Below, one piece after another: positions 16,294 through 26,038 of a stretch of 64,000 nucleotides of DNA (position 1 is the stretch's first letter; every line of letters starts with the position of its first letter). This stretch comes from Streptomyces minutiscleroticus (GTDB lineage: Bacteria > Actinomycetota > Actinomycetes > Streptomycetales > Streptomycetaceae): the NCBI RefSeq assembly GCF_014650875.1, contig NZ_BMVU01000027.1, positions 53,999-117,998 on the forward strand. Direction: 5' to 3'. Under the pieces are notes generated by a model. It had not been told where the DNA came from, made no database searches, and was given only the letters and a program-made list of their open reading frames with translations. The translations under genes were made by a program, and so were the position numbers.

Positions 16294-16406
16294 GTCGCGT
16301 TCGCCGCGACGACCGCGTGACGGCCGCGAGGAGCGTGTGACGGCGGCGAGGAGGGCGATGCCCCGGGCCGGTCGGCCGCCGGGGTGTCCGGGCGGGGCCG
16401 ACGGTG

Positions 16407-17216
16407 TCACTCCGCGGCGGCCGTCACGTCACCGTTCACGGTGCTGAGCGTCATCTCGCGGCCTGCTTCCGCCCCGGTCGTGGGGACGGAGACGGTGGGA
16501 CCGCCGTTGTCGGTGGTCGCCGTGACGCGGTAGGCCGGGGCGTCGTGCGGAACGGTGACGCGGACCGAACCGTTGGTGGTCGCCGCGCCGACGCCCGAGG
16601 GTGCGGTGCCGCACCCGAGGACCACGTCCCCGTTGACCGTCCGCGCGTGCAGCCGGGCGGCGAGCAGACCGCCCGCGCGCACCGAGCCGTTGCGGGTCGC
16701 CAGCCGGACCACGGCGTCCCGCGCGCCGGAGCGGTCCACGGTCACGTCGCCGTTGACCGTGGTCAGGTCCAGCGCGCCGGACACACCGGCCGCGTCGATC
16801 CCCGCGTTCCGGGCGGAGACGGTGACGGCGGTGCCCGCGGGGACGGTGACTTCGGGCATGCGGGGGCACGCGCCACCGGCGCTCCCGCCGTCCCGGCCGC
16901 CGTCCGGCCGGTCGGCCCAGGCGCTCCCGCCGTCGTGGCCGGGGCACGACAGGTCCAGCACCCAGGTGCCGTCCCGGTGCGACCAGTCGGTCCGCACGCG
17001 CTCGTCGACGCCGACCCGGTCGTCGTCGGCCGGCCGCAGCCGCACGCCGTTGTCGGTCCTGATCACCAGCTCGGTCCCGTCGGAGGACGGTATCCGCATC
17101 GCGGCCCCCCGGGCGGGACCGTCCTCGTCGTGACCGCCTCCGCACGCCGCGAGCAGGGGCAGGAGGGCGAGCACGGCGGCCGGCCGCCACCCGTACGGTC
17201 TCGTACGAAGGTCCAT
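16407..17216 (-). CDS. DUF4097-like beta-solenoid lipoprotein
   Basis: A 269-residue protein starting at ATG 17216 after GGAAGG. The signal peptide ends with LAAC (Cys25 lipidated). The mature part shows the spaced T-x-NG-x-V repeats (TTVNGDV, ATRNGSV, RTVNGDV, TTNGSV, STVNGDV) that form the rungs of the DUF4097/adhesin-like beta-solenoid. Such proteins are exported surface proteins of unknown function, often near two-component or anti-sigma systems. It lies downstream of the SARP gene on the same strand, 137 bp away. Confidence 0.8.
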   Translation of the reverse strand: MDLRTRPYGWRPAAVLALLPLLAACGGGHDEDGPARGAAMRIPSSDGTELVIRTDNGVRLRPADDDRVGVDERVRTDWSHRDGTWVLDLSCPGHDGGSAWADRPDGGRDGGSAGGACPRMPEVTVPAGTAVTVSARNAGIDAAGVSGALDLTTVNGDVTVDRSGARDAVVRLATRNGSVRAGGLLAARLHARTVNGDVVLGCGTAPSGVGAATTNGSVRVTVPHDAPAYRVTATTDNGGPTVSVPTTGAEAGREMTLSTVNGDVTAAAE

Positions 17217-17353
17217 GCCGAGTCGCCTTCCCCGCACCCGGCCGTCCACGCCACGGCCCGCCGCGGCCGGACGCCCCCGGCGGGAGAGGCGACGGCCCGT
17301 GAGGTGCGCGGCGCCTCCGGGGGAACGCGCACGCCGCTCGCGCCCTCCGCGCG

Positions 17354-19414
17354 CTACGGCCGTTCCAGCGCCGCCGTCAGAGCGTCCAGGTGCTCCGACA
17401 CCGGTCCCAGTGTCAGCAGACCGCTGCCCGCGCCCGCGAGTTCGGGGCGGGCCGGTTCGAGCACGGTGCGCGCGTGCCGCATGACCGCGCGGTCGCCGAC
17501 GAGGAGCGCGGCCCGGGCGAGCAGGCACCACAGCGCCTCGTACAGCAGGTCGTGCGGGGGCGGCGGGGCGACGCGCAGGGCGCGACCCGCCTCCTCGGCC
17601 CGGCCCCGGCGGACGAGGAGGAGCGGGCGCACCCAGGGTTCGTAGGGCCCCCAGTCGACGGCTTCGGGGGCGGTGGTCCCCGGGGCGTCGGATTCCGGTC
17701 CGGCGGGGTGCGGGCCGGTGCGTCCGCAGTCCGGGAACGGCGCGCCGTGGCGTTCGTGCAGGCACAGCAGGGCCAGGGGCAGCAGCCCGCGCTCCAGGCC
17801 CGGCATGCCCGCGCCGTCCAGGGTCGCGGCGGCCTCCCGGTAGGCGGCCTCGGCCGTGCGCGGCGGAGCCGTCAACGAGGTGCGCAGCGCCCGGTACCAC
17901 GTGGTGAAGACGCGGACGAGCGGGCGTTCGTGCCGCTCGGCGAGCCCGTCCGCGGCCGCCGCGTGCCGGTCGGCCCCGGCGAGGTCGCCCAGCGCGCAGT
18001 GCGCCTGCAGGCGTACGAGGTGCCCCAGCACCTCGTACGAGGGCAGGCCGTTGCGGGAGGACAGGGCGACGATCTCCGCGCCGACCGCGTCCCGCCGCGC
18101 GGCCAGCCCGGCGCGCCCGAAGCTCTGCATGAAGACGCCGTTCAGCGCGAAGGCGAGCAGGGAGGCGTCGTCCAGGCGCCGTGCGAGGGCCTCCGCCTGG
18201 CGGGCCGCCTGGCGCGCGCGTGCGGGGGCGGGCCCGGCCGGGCCGCCGACGGTGCCGGCGGGGGAGGGGCCGCGCGTCTCCACGGCGATCGTGGCGAGCA
18301 GGCGCGCCCGGGCCGCGTCGGGGGCGTCCGGCGGCAGCCGCCGCAGCGTCCGCTCGGCCGTGCGGACGAGCTGCCCGGCCCGGGCGGGGTCGTCGCCGCG
18401 GGTCCAGATCGCCGGGACGTCGTGGACGCCGATGACGCGGGCGGTCAGTTCCGGGTCGCCCGTGCGCTCCGCGGCCGCGACCGCCGCCGTCCGGTGCAGG
18501 CGGGCCGCCTCCAGGCCGCTGCCGCCGGTCACCGCCAGCTCGCGCATCAGGCCCGCCGTGGACTCCAGGTGCGCCCGCGCCCGGGCGGGCACGGCGCGCT
18601 CGTACGCGGCCGCCGCCTCCGCCCAGACCTGCGCCGCCGGTCCGCCGGGGCCGGGGTCCAGGTGGTCCGCGTGGCGCAGGACGTCCGCCTCCAGGGCGCG
18701 CAGCCGCGGGCCGGGGTCCACGCCCAGGTGCTCGCCGAGCAGCCGCCGGGCCCGCCGTACGGCGGACAGCGCGTCGGCCTGCCGTCCGGACCGGTACAGG
18801 GCCAGGACGAGCAGCCGCCAGGCGTCCTCCCGCCAGGGGTGCTCCGTGACGTGGGCCTCCAGGTCCGGTACGGCCTCGGCGGCCGCGCCCAGCGCCAGCC
18901 GCGCCGCGGCCCGGCTCTCGACGGCCCCCAGCCGCAGCTCGGCCAGCCGGGAGCGCTCGCCGCGCGCCCAGGGCTCCTCCGCCACGTCGGCGTACGCGGG
19001 GCCGCGCCACAGGTCCAGGGCGGCGGCCAGCCGGGCCGCGGCCCGCGCGGGCGGCAGCTCCTCCGCCGCCTCGACGGCCCGCTCGAACCGCCAGGCGTCG
19101 ACGGCCCCGGGCGCCGGGCGCAGCGCGTAGCCGGGACCCTCGGTGACCAGCAGGCGGGACGGCGCGCGCGGCGGGCGGTCCGGCTCCAGCGCGCGCCGCA
19201 GGGCGGCGACGAAGGTCCGTACGGCGCTCACCGCGTCCCCCGGCGGCCGCGTCCCCCACAGGTCCGCCACGAGCCGCGGGACGGGGACGACGCGGCGGCG
19301 GGCGACGAGGAGCCGGGCGAGCACCGCGCGGTGCCTCGGCCCCTTGAGGGGGAGGGCCCCGCCCGCCCCGTCCCAGGCGGCCACCGGGCCCAGCACCCCG
19401 AACTCCACCTCCAC
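17354..19414 (-). CDS. AfsR/SARP-family regulator with BTAD domain
   Basis: About 686 residues if GTG 19414 is the start; the frame stays open to TTG 19501. FGVLGPVAAWDGAGGALPLK begins the OmpR-like winged helix, followed by RAVLARLLVARRRVVPV and SAVRTFVAALRRAL. The BTAD helical domain follows, with AARLAAALDLWRGPAYADVA and VLALYRSGRQADALSAVR. The C-terminal half has no NB-ARC motif and looks like TPR-type helices. SARPs activate transcription, often of secondary metabolite genes. No biosynthetic cluster is adjacent; the divergent hydrolase gene at 19623 is the most likely direct target. Confidence 0.88.
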   Translation of the reverse strand: MEVEFGVLGPVAAWDGAGGALPLKGPRHRAVLARLLVARRRVVPVPRLVADLWGTRPPGDAVSAVRTFVAALRRALEPDRPPRAPSRLLVTEGPGYALRPAPGAVDAWRFERAVEAAEELPPARAAARLAAALDLWRGPAYADVAEEPWARGERSRLAELRLGAVESRAAARLALGAAAEAVPDLEAHVTEHPWREDAWRLLVLALYRSGRQADALSAVRRARRLLGEHLGVDPGPRLRALEADVLRHADHLDPGPGGPAAQVWAEAAAAYERAVPARARAHLESTAGLMRELAVTGGSGLEAARLHRTAAVAAAERTGDPELTARVIGVHDVPAIWTRGDDPARAGQLVRTAERTLRRLPPDAPDAARARLLATIAVETRGPSPAGTVGGPAGPAPARARQAARQAEALARRLDDASLLAFALNGVFMQSFGRAGLAARRDAVGAEIVALSSRNGLPSYEVLGHLVRLQAHCALGDLAGADRHAAAADGLAERHERPLVRVFTTWYRALRTSLTAPPRTAEAAYREAAATLDGAGMPGLERGLLPLALLCLHERHGAPFPDCGRTGPHPAGPESDAPGTTAPEAVDWGPYEPWVRPLLLVRRGRAEEAGRALRVAPPPPHDLLYEALWCLLARAALLVGDRAVMRHARTVLEPARPELAGAGSGLLTLGPVSEHLDALTAALERP

Positions 19415-19622
19415 GCCCGTGTGCCGCCCTTCCGCCCGCTCCCGTTCCCACCGGCCCGCGCGCCCGTCCGGTGCCGTGCCGTCGCGCCGCCGCGTCCACA
19501 ACGTACAGCGCGCTCATCGGCTGCTCATCCGCCGCCCGCACCGTGGGGGCATCGCGGCGGCCGCGTCCGGCCGCCGCCTCCCACCGGGTCCCGCCTTGTG
19601 GACGGAAGGAACGGAAAGAACC

Positions 19623-20543
19623 GTGAAGAGAGCCGTGAACGCGAAGAGCGCCGCCGCGCAACCCGTCATCGCCGGATTCGACCACCACCGTGTGCCGGTC
19701 GCCGACGGTGTCTCCCTGCACACGGCCGTGGGAGGGTCCGGCACGCCCGTCGTCCTCCTGCACGGCTTCCCGCAGACCCACCTGATGTGGCGCCACGTGG
19801 CCGCCGACCTCGCGGCCGACCACACCGTCATCTGCCCCGACCTGCGCGGCTACGGGGACAGCGACAAGCCCGCGGCGACGGGGCCCGACACCTACTCCAA
19901 GAGGACCATGGCCCGCGACGTCGTCGTCCTGGCCAGGGAGCTGGGGTACGGGCGCTTCGCGCTGGCCGGCCACGACCGGGGCGCGCTCGTGGCCTTCCGC
20001 GCGGGCCTCGACCACCCCGGCGCGGTGAGCCGCCTGGCCTGCCTCGACGCGCCGCCCACGCTCGACATGTGGGAGGCCCTGCACGGCGTCTCGGCGGCGG
20101 TCGGCTTCCACCTCTACCTGATGGCCCAGCCGCCCGGTCTGCCCGAGCGGATGATCGCCGCCAGCGCGGACGCCTTCTTCGGTCACTTCCTCGACCTGTG
20201 GTCGAAGGATCCCGGGGCCGTACCCGAGGAGGTCCGCGAGGTGTACCTGCGCGCCTGCCGCGGCGCGGTGCCGTCCATCGTCGCCGACTACCGCGCCTCC
20301 GCCGGGATCGACGTGGAGCACGACACGGCCGACCGGGCCGCCGGGAACCGCCTCCGCATGCCCGTGACCGTGCTCCAGCAGGACTGGGGCGCCGCGCTCG
20401 GGTACGACGCCGCCGCCCTGTGGCGGGCCTGGGCGCCGGACCTGCGGCACACCACCGTTCCGTACGGGCACTTCATGGCGGAGGAGGCGCCCGCGGAGGT
20501 CGCCGCGGCCCTGCGGGAGCTGATGGCCCGCCGGGCGGACTGA
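19623..20543 (+). CDS. Alpha/beta hydrolase, epoxide hydrolase/dehalogenase-like
   Basis: A 306-residue hydrolase from GTG 19623 (GGAAAG upstream). VVLLHGFPQTHLMWRHVA carries the oxyanion HG, PDLRGYGDSDKP follows, and the nucleophile elbow is GHDRGA, so the nucleophile is Asp as in epoxide hydrolases and haloacetate dehalogenases. The catalytic His lies in YGHFMAEE near the end. The second Arg and the His-Trp pair that bind carboxylate and halide in fluoroacetate dehalogenases are not evident, so epoxide hydrolysis is at least as likely. It is divergent from the SARP gene. Confidence 0.85.
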   Translation: MKRAVNAKSAAAQPVIAGFDHHRVPVADGVSLHTAVGGSGTPVVLLHGFPQTHLMWRHVAADLAADHTVICPDLRGYGDSDKPAATGPDTYSKRTMARDVVVLARELGYGRFALAGHDRGALVAFRAGLDHPGAVSRLACLDAPPTLDMWEALHGVSAAVGFHLYLMAQPPGLPERMIAASADAFFGHFLDLWSKDPGAVPEEVREVYLRACRGAVPSIVADYRASAGIDVEHDTADRAAGNRLRMPVTVLQQDWGAALGYDAAALWRAWAPDLRHTTVPYGHFMAEEAPAEVAAALRELMARRAD

Positions 20544-20670
20544 CGGGCGGACGGGCCACGGCCCGCCGGGCCCCGGCCTCCATGGGTTCCTGCGTCCCCG
20601 GCTCCCCGGGTCCCGGGCCCCGGCTCCCGGGCTCAGGGCCTCGGGCCTGCGGTCCTCCGGGGCGTCCGGC

Positions 20671-21123
20671 TCAGGCCGTGCCCCTGGCGCGGACCGCGGC
20701 CTCCAGCGAGCGCAGGGCGGGCAGGGCGCGCAGCAGGGCCTCGGCGTCGTCCGCGGGGAGGTCGCCGAGGGCGTCCTCGATCATGCAGGCCCAGGCGTCC
20801 TCGATCCTGCGGGTGTTGTCCACGGCCCGCTCGGTCGGGACGAGCCGGGCGGCACGCCGGTCGGCCGGGTCGCTCTCGCGGGACACGAGGCCCAGCTCGG
20901 TCAGGTGCCGGATCGCGGCACTGACGTTGCTCGGCTTCATGTGCATCTCGACGGCGATCCGGCCCGGGCTCAGCCCCGGCTCCCGGACGACGAGGCGCAG
21001 CATGTCGGCCTCCGTGGCCGTCAGCGGGTCCACGCCGGCGCACTGCGCCCCGGTGCGCAGCAGAGTGCGCGTCACCTCGCGCAGCGCGGGCGTGAATGCA
21101 CGGAGAGCCGTCTGACGGTCCAT
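20671..21123 (-). CDS. MarR-family repressor
   Basis: A 150-residue MarR protein with ATG at 21123. The winged helix (LTATEADMLRLVV, PGRIAVEMHMKPSNVSAAIR, LVSRESDPADRRAARLV) contains the DxRxxR wing. It is divergent from a Bcr/CflA efflux gene with a perfect palindrome between them, the standard layout in which MarR represses the pump and itself until a phenolic or drug ligand binds. Confidence 0.9.
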   Translation of the reverse strand: MDRQTALRAFTPALREVTRTLLRTGAQCAGVDPLTATEADMLRLVVREPGLSPGRIAVEMHMKPSNVSAAIRHLTELGLVSRESDPADRRAARLVPTERAVDNTRRIEDAWACMIEDALGDLPADDAEALLRALPALRSLEAAVRARGTA

Positions 21124-21139
21124 GGGCCCATGCTAATCT

Positions 21140-21157
21140 ATTTATGAACTCATAAAT
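21140..21157. promoter_or_regulatory. MarR operator palindrome
   Basis: ATTTATGA-AC-TCATAAAT is a perfect 8+8 bp inverted repeat in an AT-rich island, 17 bp upstream of the marR start and facing the efflux gene. Size and symmetry fit a MarR dimer site that overlaps both promoters. Confidence 0.75.
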
Positions 21158-21251
21158 ATTTTGCCGCGCCGTGCGCTCCACGCGCTCCATGGCCACCGCC
21201 GTCCTGTCCCGGCGCGCCGTTCCCGTCTGCCCTCGTCCTCGGGAGATCCGC

Positions 21252-22544
21252 TTGTCCGCCAGTCCCGCCGCACCGCGTCCCGGTGTGTCCGGACCGCTGA
21301 TCGTGGTCCTGGCCCTGCTGTCCGCGGTGGCGCCCTTCGCCACCGACATGTACCTGCCGTCCTTCACGGAACTGGCCTCCGACCTGCACACCAGCGCCGC
21401 CGGCGTGCAGCTCACCCTCACCGCCTTCCTGACCGGCCTCGCCGTCGGCCAGCTCCTCATCGGCCCGCTCTCCGACCGCTTCGGGCGCCGGGGGCCGCTG
21501 ATCGCGGCGACGGCCGTCGCGACGCTGGCGAGCGCGCTGTGCGCGCTCGCGCCCTCCATCTGGCTGCTCGTCGTCTTCCGCTTCGTCCAGGGCTTCGCCG
21601 GCTCCGCCGGCATCGTCATCGGCCGGGCCGTCGCCTCCGACCGCACCGAGGGCCGCGCGGCGGCCAAGGTCTTCTCGGTGCTCGCCAGCATCGGCGGCAT
21701 CGCCCCGGTCGTCGCCCCGCTGGCCGGCGGCGCCCTCTCCGAGTCGGCGGGCTGGCGCGGCGTCTTCTGGGTGCTCACCGGCATCACCCTGCTGATGCTG
21801 CTGTCGGCGCTGTTCGTCGTCCCCGAGTCGCTGCCCAGGGAGCAGCGGCACGCCGGCGGTCTCGCCGACACCGGGCGCACGATGCGGCGGCTCTTCGCCG
21901 ACCGCGGCTACCTCGGCTACACGTTCGCCTTCGCCTTCGGCTTCGCCGGGCTCATGGCGTACATCTCCGCCTCGCCCTTCGTGGTGGAGAACGTGCTCGG
22001 CCTGTCCACCACGCAGTACACCCTCACCTTCGCCGTGAACGCCGTCGGGCTCGTCCTGTCCAGCACCCTCAACAGCCGGCTCGTGAACCGCTTCAGCCCG
22101 GCCGCGCTCCTGCGGACCGGACTCACGGGCATGTTCGTACTGGCCCTCGTGCTGCTGGCGGTCCTCGCCGCCGGGGCGTCCGCGCCCGTCGTGCTCCCGG
22201 TGCTCTTCCTGACGGTCTTCACGCTGGGCCTGATCATGGGCAACGCCTCCGCCCTGGCGATCGGCCGCGCCCCGTACGCGGCGGGCGCGGCGGCGGCCGT
22301 CATGGGGGCCCTGCAGTTCGGGTTCGGCGCGCTGGTCTCCCCGCTCGTCGGCCTCGGCGGCGAGGACACCGGTCTGCCGATGGCGGTGACCATCGCCGTG
22401 TCCGCGCTGCTCGCGCTCTGCGCGCAGTTCGCCGTGGGGAAGGGGCCGGCGCCGGTGCCCCCACAGCGCGGCGAGGCGTCGCGCCCGGCCGGGGCGGACG
22501 GGGCGGCGGGCCCGGCCGAATCGGCGGACTCGGCGGCCCGCTGA
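21252..22544 (+). CDS. Bcr/CflA-type drug efflux MFS transporter
   Basis: A 12-TM DHA1 carrier of about 430 residues. TM1 has FATDMYLPSF, the Bcr/CflA hallmark (AxDMYLP), loop 2-3 has GPLSDRFGRRGPL, and TM5 carries the antiporter motif region IGGIAPVVAPLAGG. It probably exports drugs or related toxic compounds with proton exchange. I prefer TTG 21252 (GGGAG upstream); GTG 21171 and ATG 21189 are in frame but lack ribosome sites and nearly touch the operator. Regulation by the divergent MarR is strongly suggested. Confidence 0.88.
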   Translation: MSASPAAPRPGVSGPLIVVLALLSAVAPFATDMYLPSFTELASDLHTSAAGVQLTLTAFLTGLAVGQLLIGPLSDRFGRRGPLIAATAVATLASALCALAPSIWLLVVFRFVQGFAGSAGIVIGRAVASDRTEGRAAAKVFSVLASIGGIAPVVAPLAGGALSESAGWRGVFWVLTGITLLMLLSALFVVPESLPREQRHAGGLADTGRTMRRLFADRGYLGYTFAFAFGFAGLMAYISASPFVVENVLGLSTTQYTLTFAVNAVGLVLSSTLNSRLVNRFSPAALLRTGLTGMFVLALVLLAVLAAGASAPVVLPVLFLTVFTLGLIMGNASALAIGRAPYAAGAAAAVMGALQFGFGALVSPLVGLGGEDTGLPMAVTIAVSALLALCAQFAVGKGPAPVPPQRGEASRPAGADGAAGPAESADSAAR

Positions 22545-22935
22545 CGCGGGGCCGCGCCGCCGCGTCCCGTACAGGGGCGGCGGCGAAGCGACCGGGGCGG
22601 CGCACACCGTGCGCTGCCCCTCGGCCCGCGTCCGCCTCCCGGCCGTGCACCGTCCGGGCCGGTGCCGGTGCCGGTCCCGCGGCGCCGGGACGCCGTCCCG
22701 CGAGCGCCACCGCGGCCGCGGCGGTGCGGTGGCCGAGGCGCGGCCGGGCCCGTCCGCCCGGGTCCGTCTCCGCCGGCCCCCACCGTGTCCGTGCCCGTGC
22801 GGTGCGACGTGGTGGTCCGGGAGCGGGGGAGCCGGCGGGAGGGGGGAGAGCGGCGGAACGCGGCGGGGGGGCGGGACGGGGCGCGGTGCCCGTCCCGGAC
22901 GCCCGGTGAACGCCTGCGGCGTCGCGCCGCCGGGG
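22545..22935. other. Intergenic region between converging genes
   Basis: A 391-bp, very GC-rich gap between the stops of the efflux and catalase genes. It contains short GGTGCCG and CGGGAC repeats and hairpin-forming stretches but no frame that I would call coding, and no clear single terminator. Confidence 0.5.
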
Positions 22936-24591
22936 TCAGCCGACCACGTGGCGCTCGTCGGGCACGCAGTGCGTCATGGTCAGCCCGGTGACGTCGCGGG
23001 GCGGGTTCTTGCCCAGGTTGGCCAGGCGCTCGCGGTCCTCGTCCGTCAGGGTCTGGCTCTGCAGCGGCTCCAGGTGGGAGACGTCGTCGGGGGAGATGCC
23101 GAGCCCCTCGCCGACGCGCAGCCCCAGCTCGTTCTCCACCAGCAGGAAGTGCCACACCATGCGTTCCTGGACCGGCCGGTCGCACTGGGAGAGCTGGTTG
23201 ACGAAGTTCTTCACCAGGTCGTCGCGCTCCCAGTCCTCCATCAGCCGGAAGCGCTGGCCGGCCTGCTGGTAGTCGTTGGTGCGCGGGATGCGGGCGCGGG
23301 TGAGCCGGCCGCGGATCTCCGGGCCCTGCTCGTCGTGCGTGGGGTACTGCGCCTCGCGCAGGCCGCCCAGGATGGACGGCTCGTAGTTGACGATGGGGTT
23401 CTCGCTGCCGCCGTCCTGGTAGAACGCCATCTGGCCGTCGCGCTGGTTGGTGTGCACCGTGGCGTTCCTGGCCTGGTTGACCGGCAGCTGGAGGTAGTTC
23501 GGGCCGACCCGGTAGCGCTGGGTGTCGCTGTAGGAGAAGGTCCGGCCGACGAGCATCTTGTCGTCGGAGAAGTCCAGGCCGTCGACGAGGACGCCGGTGC
23601 CGAAGGCGATCTGCTCGTTCTCGGCGAAGAAGTCGTCCGGCATCCGGTTCAGCACCATCCGGCCGACGGGCTTCGGCGGGAAGTCCTGCTCCGGCCAGGT
23701 CTTGGTGTCGTCCAGCGGGTCCCAGTCCAGCTCGGGGTGGTCGTGGTCGTCCATCATCTGCACGAGCAGTTCCCACTCGGGGTAGTCGCCGTTCGCGACC
23801 GACTCGTACAGGTCCTTGGTGGCGTGGCCGAGGCTCTTCGCCTGGATCCTGGCGGCGTCCTCCTCGGTCATGGAGCGCACGCCCTGCTTGGGCATCCAGT
23901 GGTACTTGACCAGCTTGGTCTCGCCCCGCTCGTTGACCCACTTGTAGGTGTTGACGCCGAAGCCCTGCATGTGGCGGTAGTCCGCGGGGATGCCGCGCGG
24001 GCTGAAGAGGTTGACCAGCATGTGCATCGACTCGGGGGTCTGCGACATGAAGTCGAAGATCCGCCGGGACTGCTGCTCGAAGGTCACCGGGTCCGGCTTC
24101 AGGGCGTGGATGACGTCCGGGAACTTGATCGCGTCCCGGATGAAGAACACGCCCAGGTTGTTGCCGACGAGGTCCCAGTTGCCGTCCTCGGTGTAGAACT
24201 TCACCGCGAAGCCGCGCGGGTCCCGGGACGTCTCGGCGGAGTCCCGGCCGCCGATCACCGTGGAGAAGCGCACCGCGAGGTCCGTGCGCTTGCCCCGCTC
24301 CTGGAACAGCTTGGCGCGCGTGAACTGCGCGATCGGCTCGTCGCCCCACGCCCCGTACGCCTCGAAGAAGCCGTAGGCGGTGACGCCGCGGGCGTGCACC
24401 ACGCGCTCGGGGATGCGCTCCCGGTCGAAGTGGCTGATCTTCTCCAGGAACTGGTAGTTCTCCAGCGTGGCCGGGCCGCGCGCGCCCACCGTGCGCTGGT
24501 TCTGGTTGTCGTAGACCGGGTGTCCCTGCCGGTTGGTCAGGACCTTCCGGTCGTCGCCCGGAGCGGGACCCTGGCTCGATACGTCCGTCAT
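22936..24591 (-). CDS. kat: Monofunctional haem catalase
   Basis: A 551-residue catalase from ATG 24591 (AGGAG upstream). The active-site His66 lies in RIPERVVHARG, the distal Asn in GNNLGVFFIRD (about 144-145), and the proximal Tyr signature is RTFSYSDTQRYRVGPNY. The C-terminus (LGKNPPRDVTGLTMTHCVPD) is typical of small-subunit clade enzymes with a short extension. It converts hydrogen peroxide to water and oxygen in the cytoplasm. No CatR/Fur gene is adjacent, so its regulator is not evident. The LacI-family gene upstream on the same strand is 233 bp away and seems unrelated. Confidence 0.95.
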   Translation of the reverse strand: MTDVSSQGPAPGDDRKVLTNRQGHPVYDNQNQRTVGARGPATLENYQFLEKISHFDRERIPERVVHARGVTAYGFFEAYGAWGDEPIAQFTRAKLFQERGKRTDLAVRFSTVIGGRDSAETSRDPRGFAVKFYTEDGNWDLVGNNLGVFFIRDAIKFPDVIHALKPDPVTFEQQSRRIFDFMSQTPESMHMLVNLFSPRGIPADYRHMQGFGVNTYKWVNERGETKLVKYHWMPKQGVRSMTEEDAARIQAKSLGHATKDLYESVANGDYPEWELLVQMMDDHDHPELDWDPLDDTKTWPEQDFPPKPVGRMVLNRMPDDFFAENEQIAFGTGVLVDGLDFSDDKMLVGRTFSYSDTQRYRVGPNYLQLPVNQARNATVHTNQRDGQMAFYQDGGSENPIVNYEPSILGGLREAQYPTHDEQGPEIRGRLTRARIPRTNDYQQAGQRFRLMEDWERDDLVKNFVNQLSQCDRPVQERMVWHFLLVENELGLRVGEGLGISPDDVSHLEPLQSQTLTDEDRERLANLGKNPPRDVTGLTMTHCVPDERHVVG

Positions 24592-24824
24592 GTGCTCGGA
24601 GGCTCCTTCGACCTGAGCGGCTGCTGTCTCGTCGCGGCCGGGACCGTCGCCCCCGTGCGTCCGGCCGAAGTACCTGTGTCCCCCGCCGGCCCCCGACCAT
24701 GCCTGTGAAAATGCGGTGTCACGCGACTGGCCGAGAATCGCCCCGCGTTCGGGGGGAAGAGGCGGCCGCCCGCGTCGCCGGCCGGGCGCGGCGGCGGCCG
24801 GAGCCGGGCCCGGGGCCCGGCCGC

Positions 24825-25847
24825 TCACGCTCCGCCCGTGCTCTCCCGGACGATGAGGCGGTGGGGCGCCGTGCGGTCCTGCGGGGCGTGGACACTCGCA
24901 GCCGGGTCCTCTACGCGCTGGAGCAGCAGGGACACCGCCGCGCGGGCGATCTCCGCCTTGTCCGGGGCGACCGTCGTCAGCGAGGGGATCATGAAGCGGG
25001 AGGCCTCGATGTCGTCGAAGCCCACCACGTGCACGTCGCCGGGCACGCGCACACCGTGTTCGTGCAGGGCCCGCACCGCGCCCAGGGCCAGGTGGTCGTT
25101 GAGGCAGAGCAGGGCGTCGGGGCGCTCGGGCCGCTCCAGCAGGGAGGCCGCCGCCCGCGCGCCGTCCTGCCAGTGGTAGGCGTCGACCGGGACCACCAGA
25201 CCGGCGTCGAAGGGCAGGCCCGCGGCCTGAAGTGCCTGCTGGTAGCCCTGGGTGCGCAGGCGGTCGGTGCCCTGGCGGCCGCGCAGGGCGCCGCCGATCA
25301 CCGCGATGCGCCGGCGGCCGCCGGCGAGCAGGTGCTCGGTGGCCTCCCGCGAGGCGCGGACGTTGTCGACGCCGACGTGGTCCGTGCGGCTCGCCCACGG
25401 CCGCTCGCCCAGCAGGACGACGGGGAGCCGCCGGTCGCGGGTCTCCAGGTCGTGCGGCAGCAGCGCCAGCGGGCTGAGGATCACACCGTCGGTGAACTGG
25501 GCGTCGAAGCCGTGCAGGGCGGCCAGCTCCCGCGTGCGCTCGCCGTTCGTCTGATGGAGCAGGACGGTCATCCCCCGGCGGTCCGCCTCGGTCATCACGT
25601 GCTTGGCCAGCTCGGAGAAGTACGCCACGTCGAGCTCCGGCACGACGAGGGCGATCATGCCGGTGCGGCCCTTGCGGAGCTGGCGGCCGGCGATGTTGAC
25701 CCGGTAACCGAGGGCGTCGATGGCCTCCTTGACCGCGGCGCGGGTCTGCTCGGAGACGTGTTCGTAGTCGTTGATGACGTTGGAGACGGTCTTCGCGGAG
25801 ACACCCGCGTACTCCGCCACGTCCTTGATCCTGGGTCGAGCCGCCAC
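24825..25847 (-). CDS. LacI-family transcriptional repressor of the GH2/ABC sugar locus
   Basis: A 340-residue LacI protein starting at GTG 25847. The HTH (IKDVAEYAGVSAKTVSNVIN) and hinge helix (YRVNIAGRQLRKGRT) are complete, followed by the periplasmic-binding-like sensor with VGFDDIEASR. It is divergent from a GH2 glycosidase gene, and an inverted repeat TTACATCGATGTAA lies at 25972-25985, with a second copy before the ABC transporter genes. It almost certainly represses both units until a sugar liberated or imported by the system binds. Confidence 0.92.
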   Translation of the reverse strand: MAARPRIKDVAEYAGVSAKTVSNVINDYEHVSEQTRAAVKEAIDALGYRVNIAGRQLRKGRTGMIALVVPELDVAYFSELAKHVMTEADRRGMTVLLHQTNGERTRELAALHGFDAQFTDGVILSPLALLPHDLETRDRRLPVVLLGERPWASRTDHVGVDNVRASREATEHLLAGGRRRIAVIGGALRGRQGTDRLRTQGYQQALQAAGLPFDAGLVVPVDAYHWQDGARAAASLLERPERPDALLCLNDHLALGAVRALHEHGVRVPGDVHVVGFDDIEASRFMIPSLTTVAPDKAEIARAAVSLLLQRVEDPAASVHAPQDRTAPHRLIVRESTGGA

Positions 25848-25971
25848 GCGCCCATCCTTTCACGGCCCTTCGCGGCCCCTTCCCGGCGCCGGACCACGGC
25901 CCCTCGCGCCCCCGCTCCGGCGCAGCGGCGTCGCGGAGGGTAGTCGTACCGTTTCCTTCGCGCCAACATAT

Positions 25972-25985
25972 TTACATCGATGTAA
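25972..25985. promoter_or_regulatory. LacI-type operator 1 (before the GH2 gene)
   Basis: TTACATCGATGTAA is a perfect 14-bp palindrome with the central CG typical of LacI-family sites. It lies 54 bp upstream of the GH2 start, in an AT-rich patch. Confidence 0.8.
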
Positions 25986-26038
25986 TGGCGTGGTGCCATA
26001 GCCCCGCACCCACTCGCACCTGTGATGCAAGGAGCACC

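Noticed and set aside
16407..20471. A 1354-codon open frame on the minus strand that joins several genes
   Set aside because: Only the part up to 17216 matches a real protein (DUF4097-like); the rest is the antisense or out-of-frame reading of the SARP and hydrolase genes, with Arg/Gly/Pro-rich composition.
22936..25847. Catalase and LacI-type gene as one operon
   Set aside because: They are 233 bp apart and the LacI gene is clearly tied to the divergent GH2 locus by its operators.
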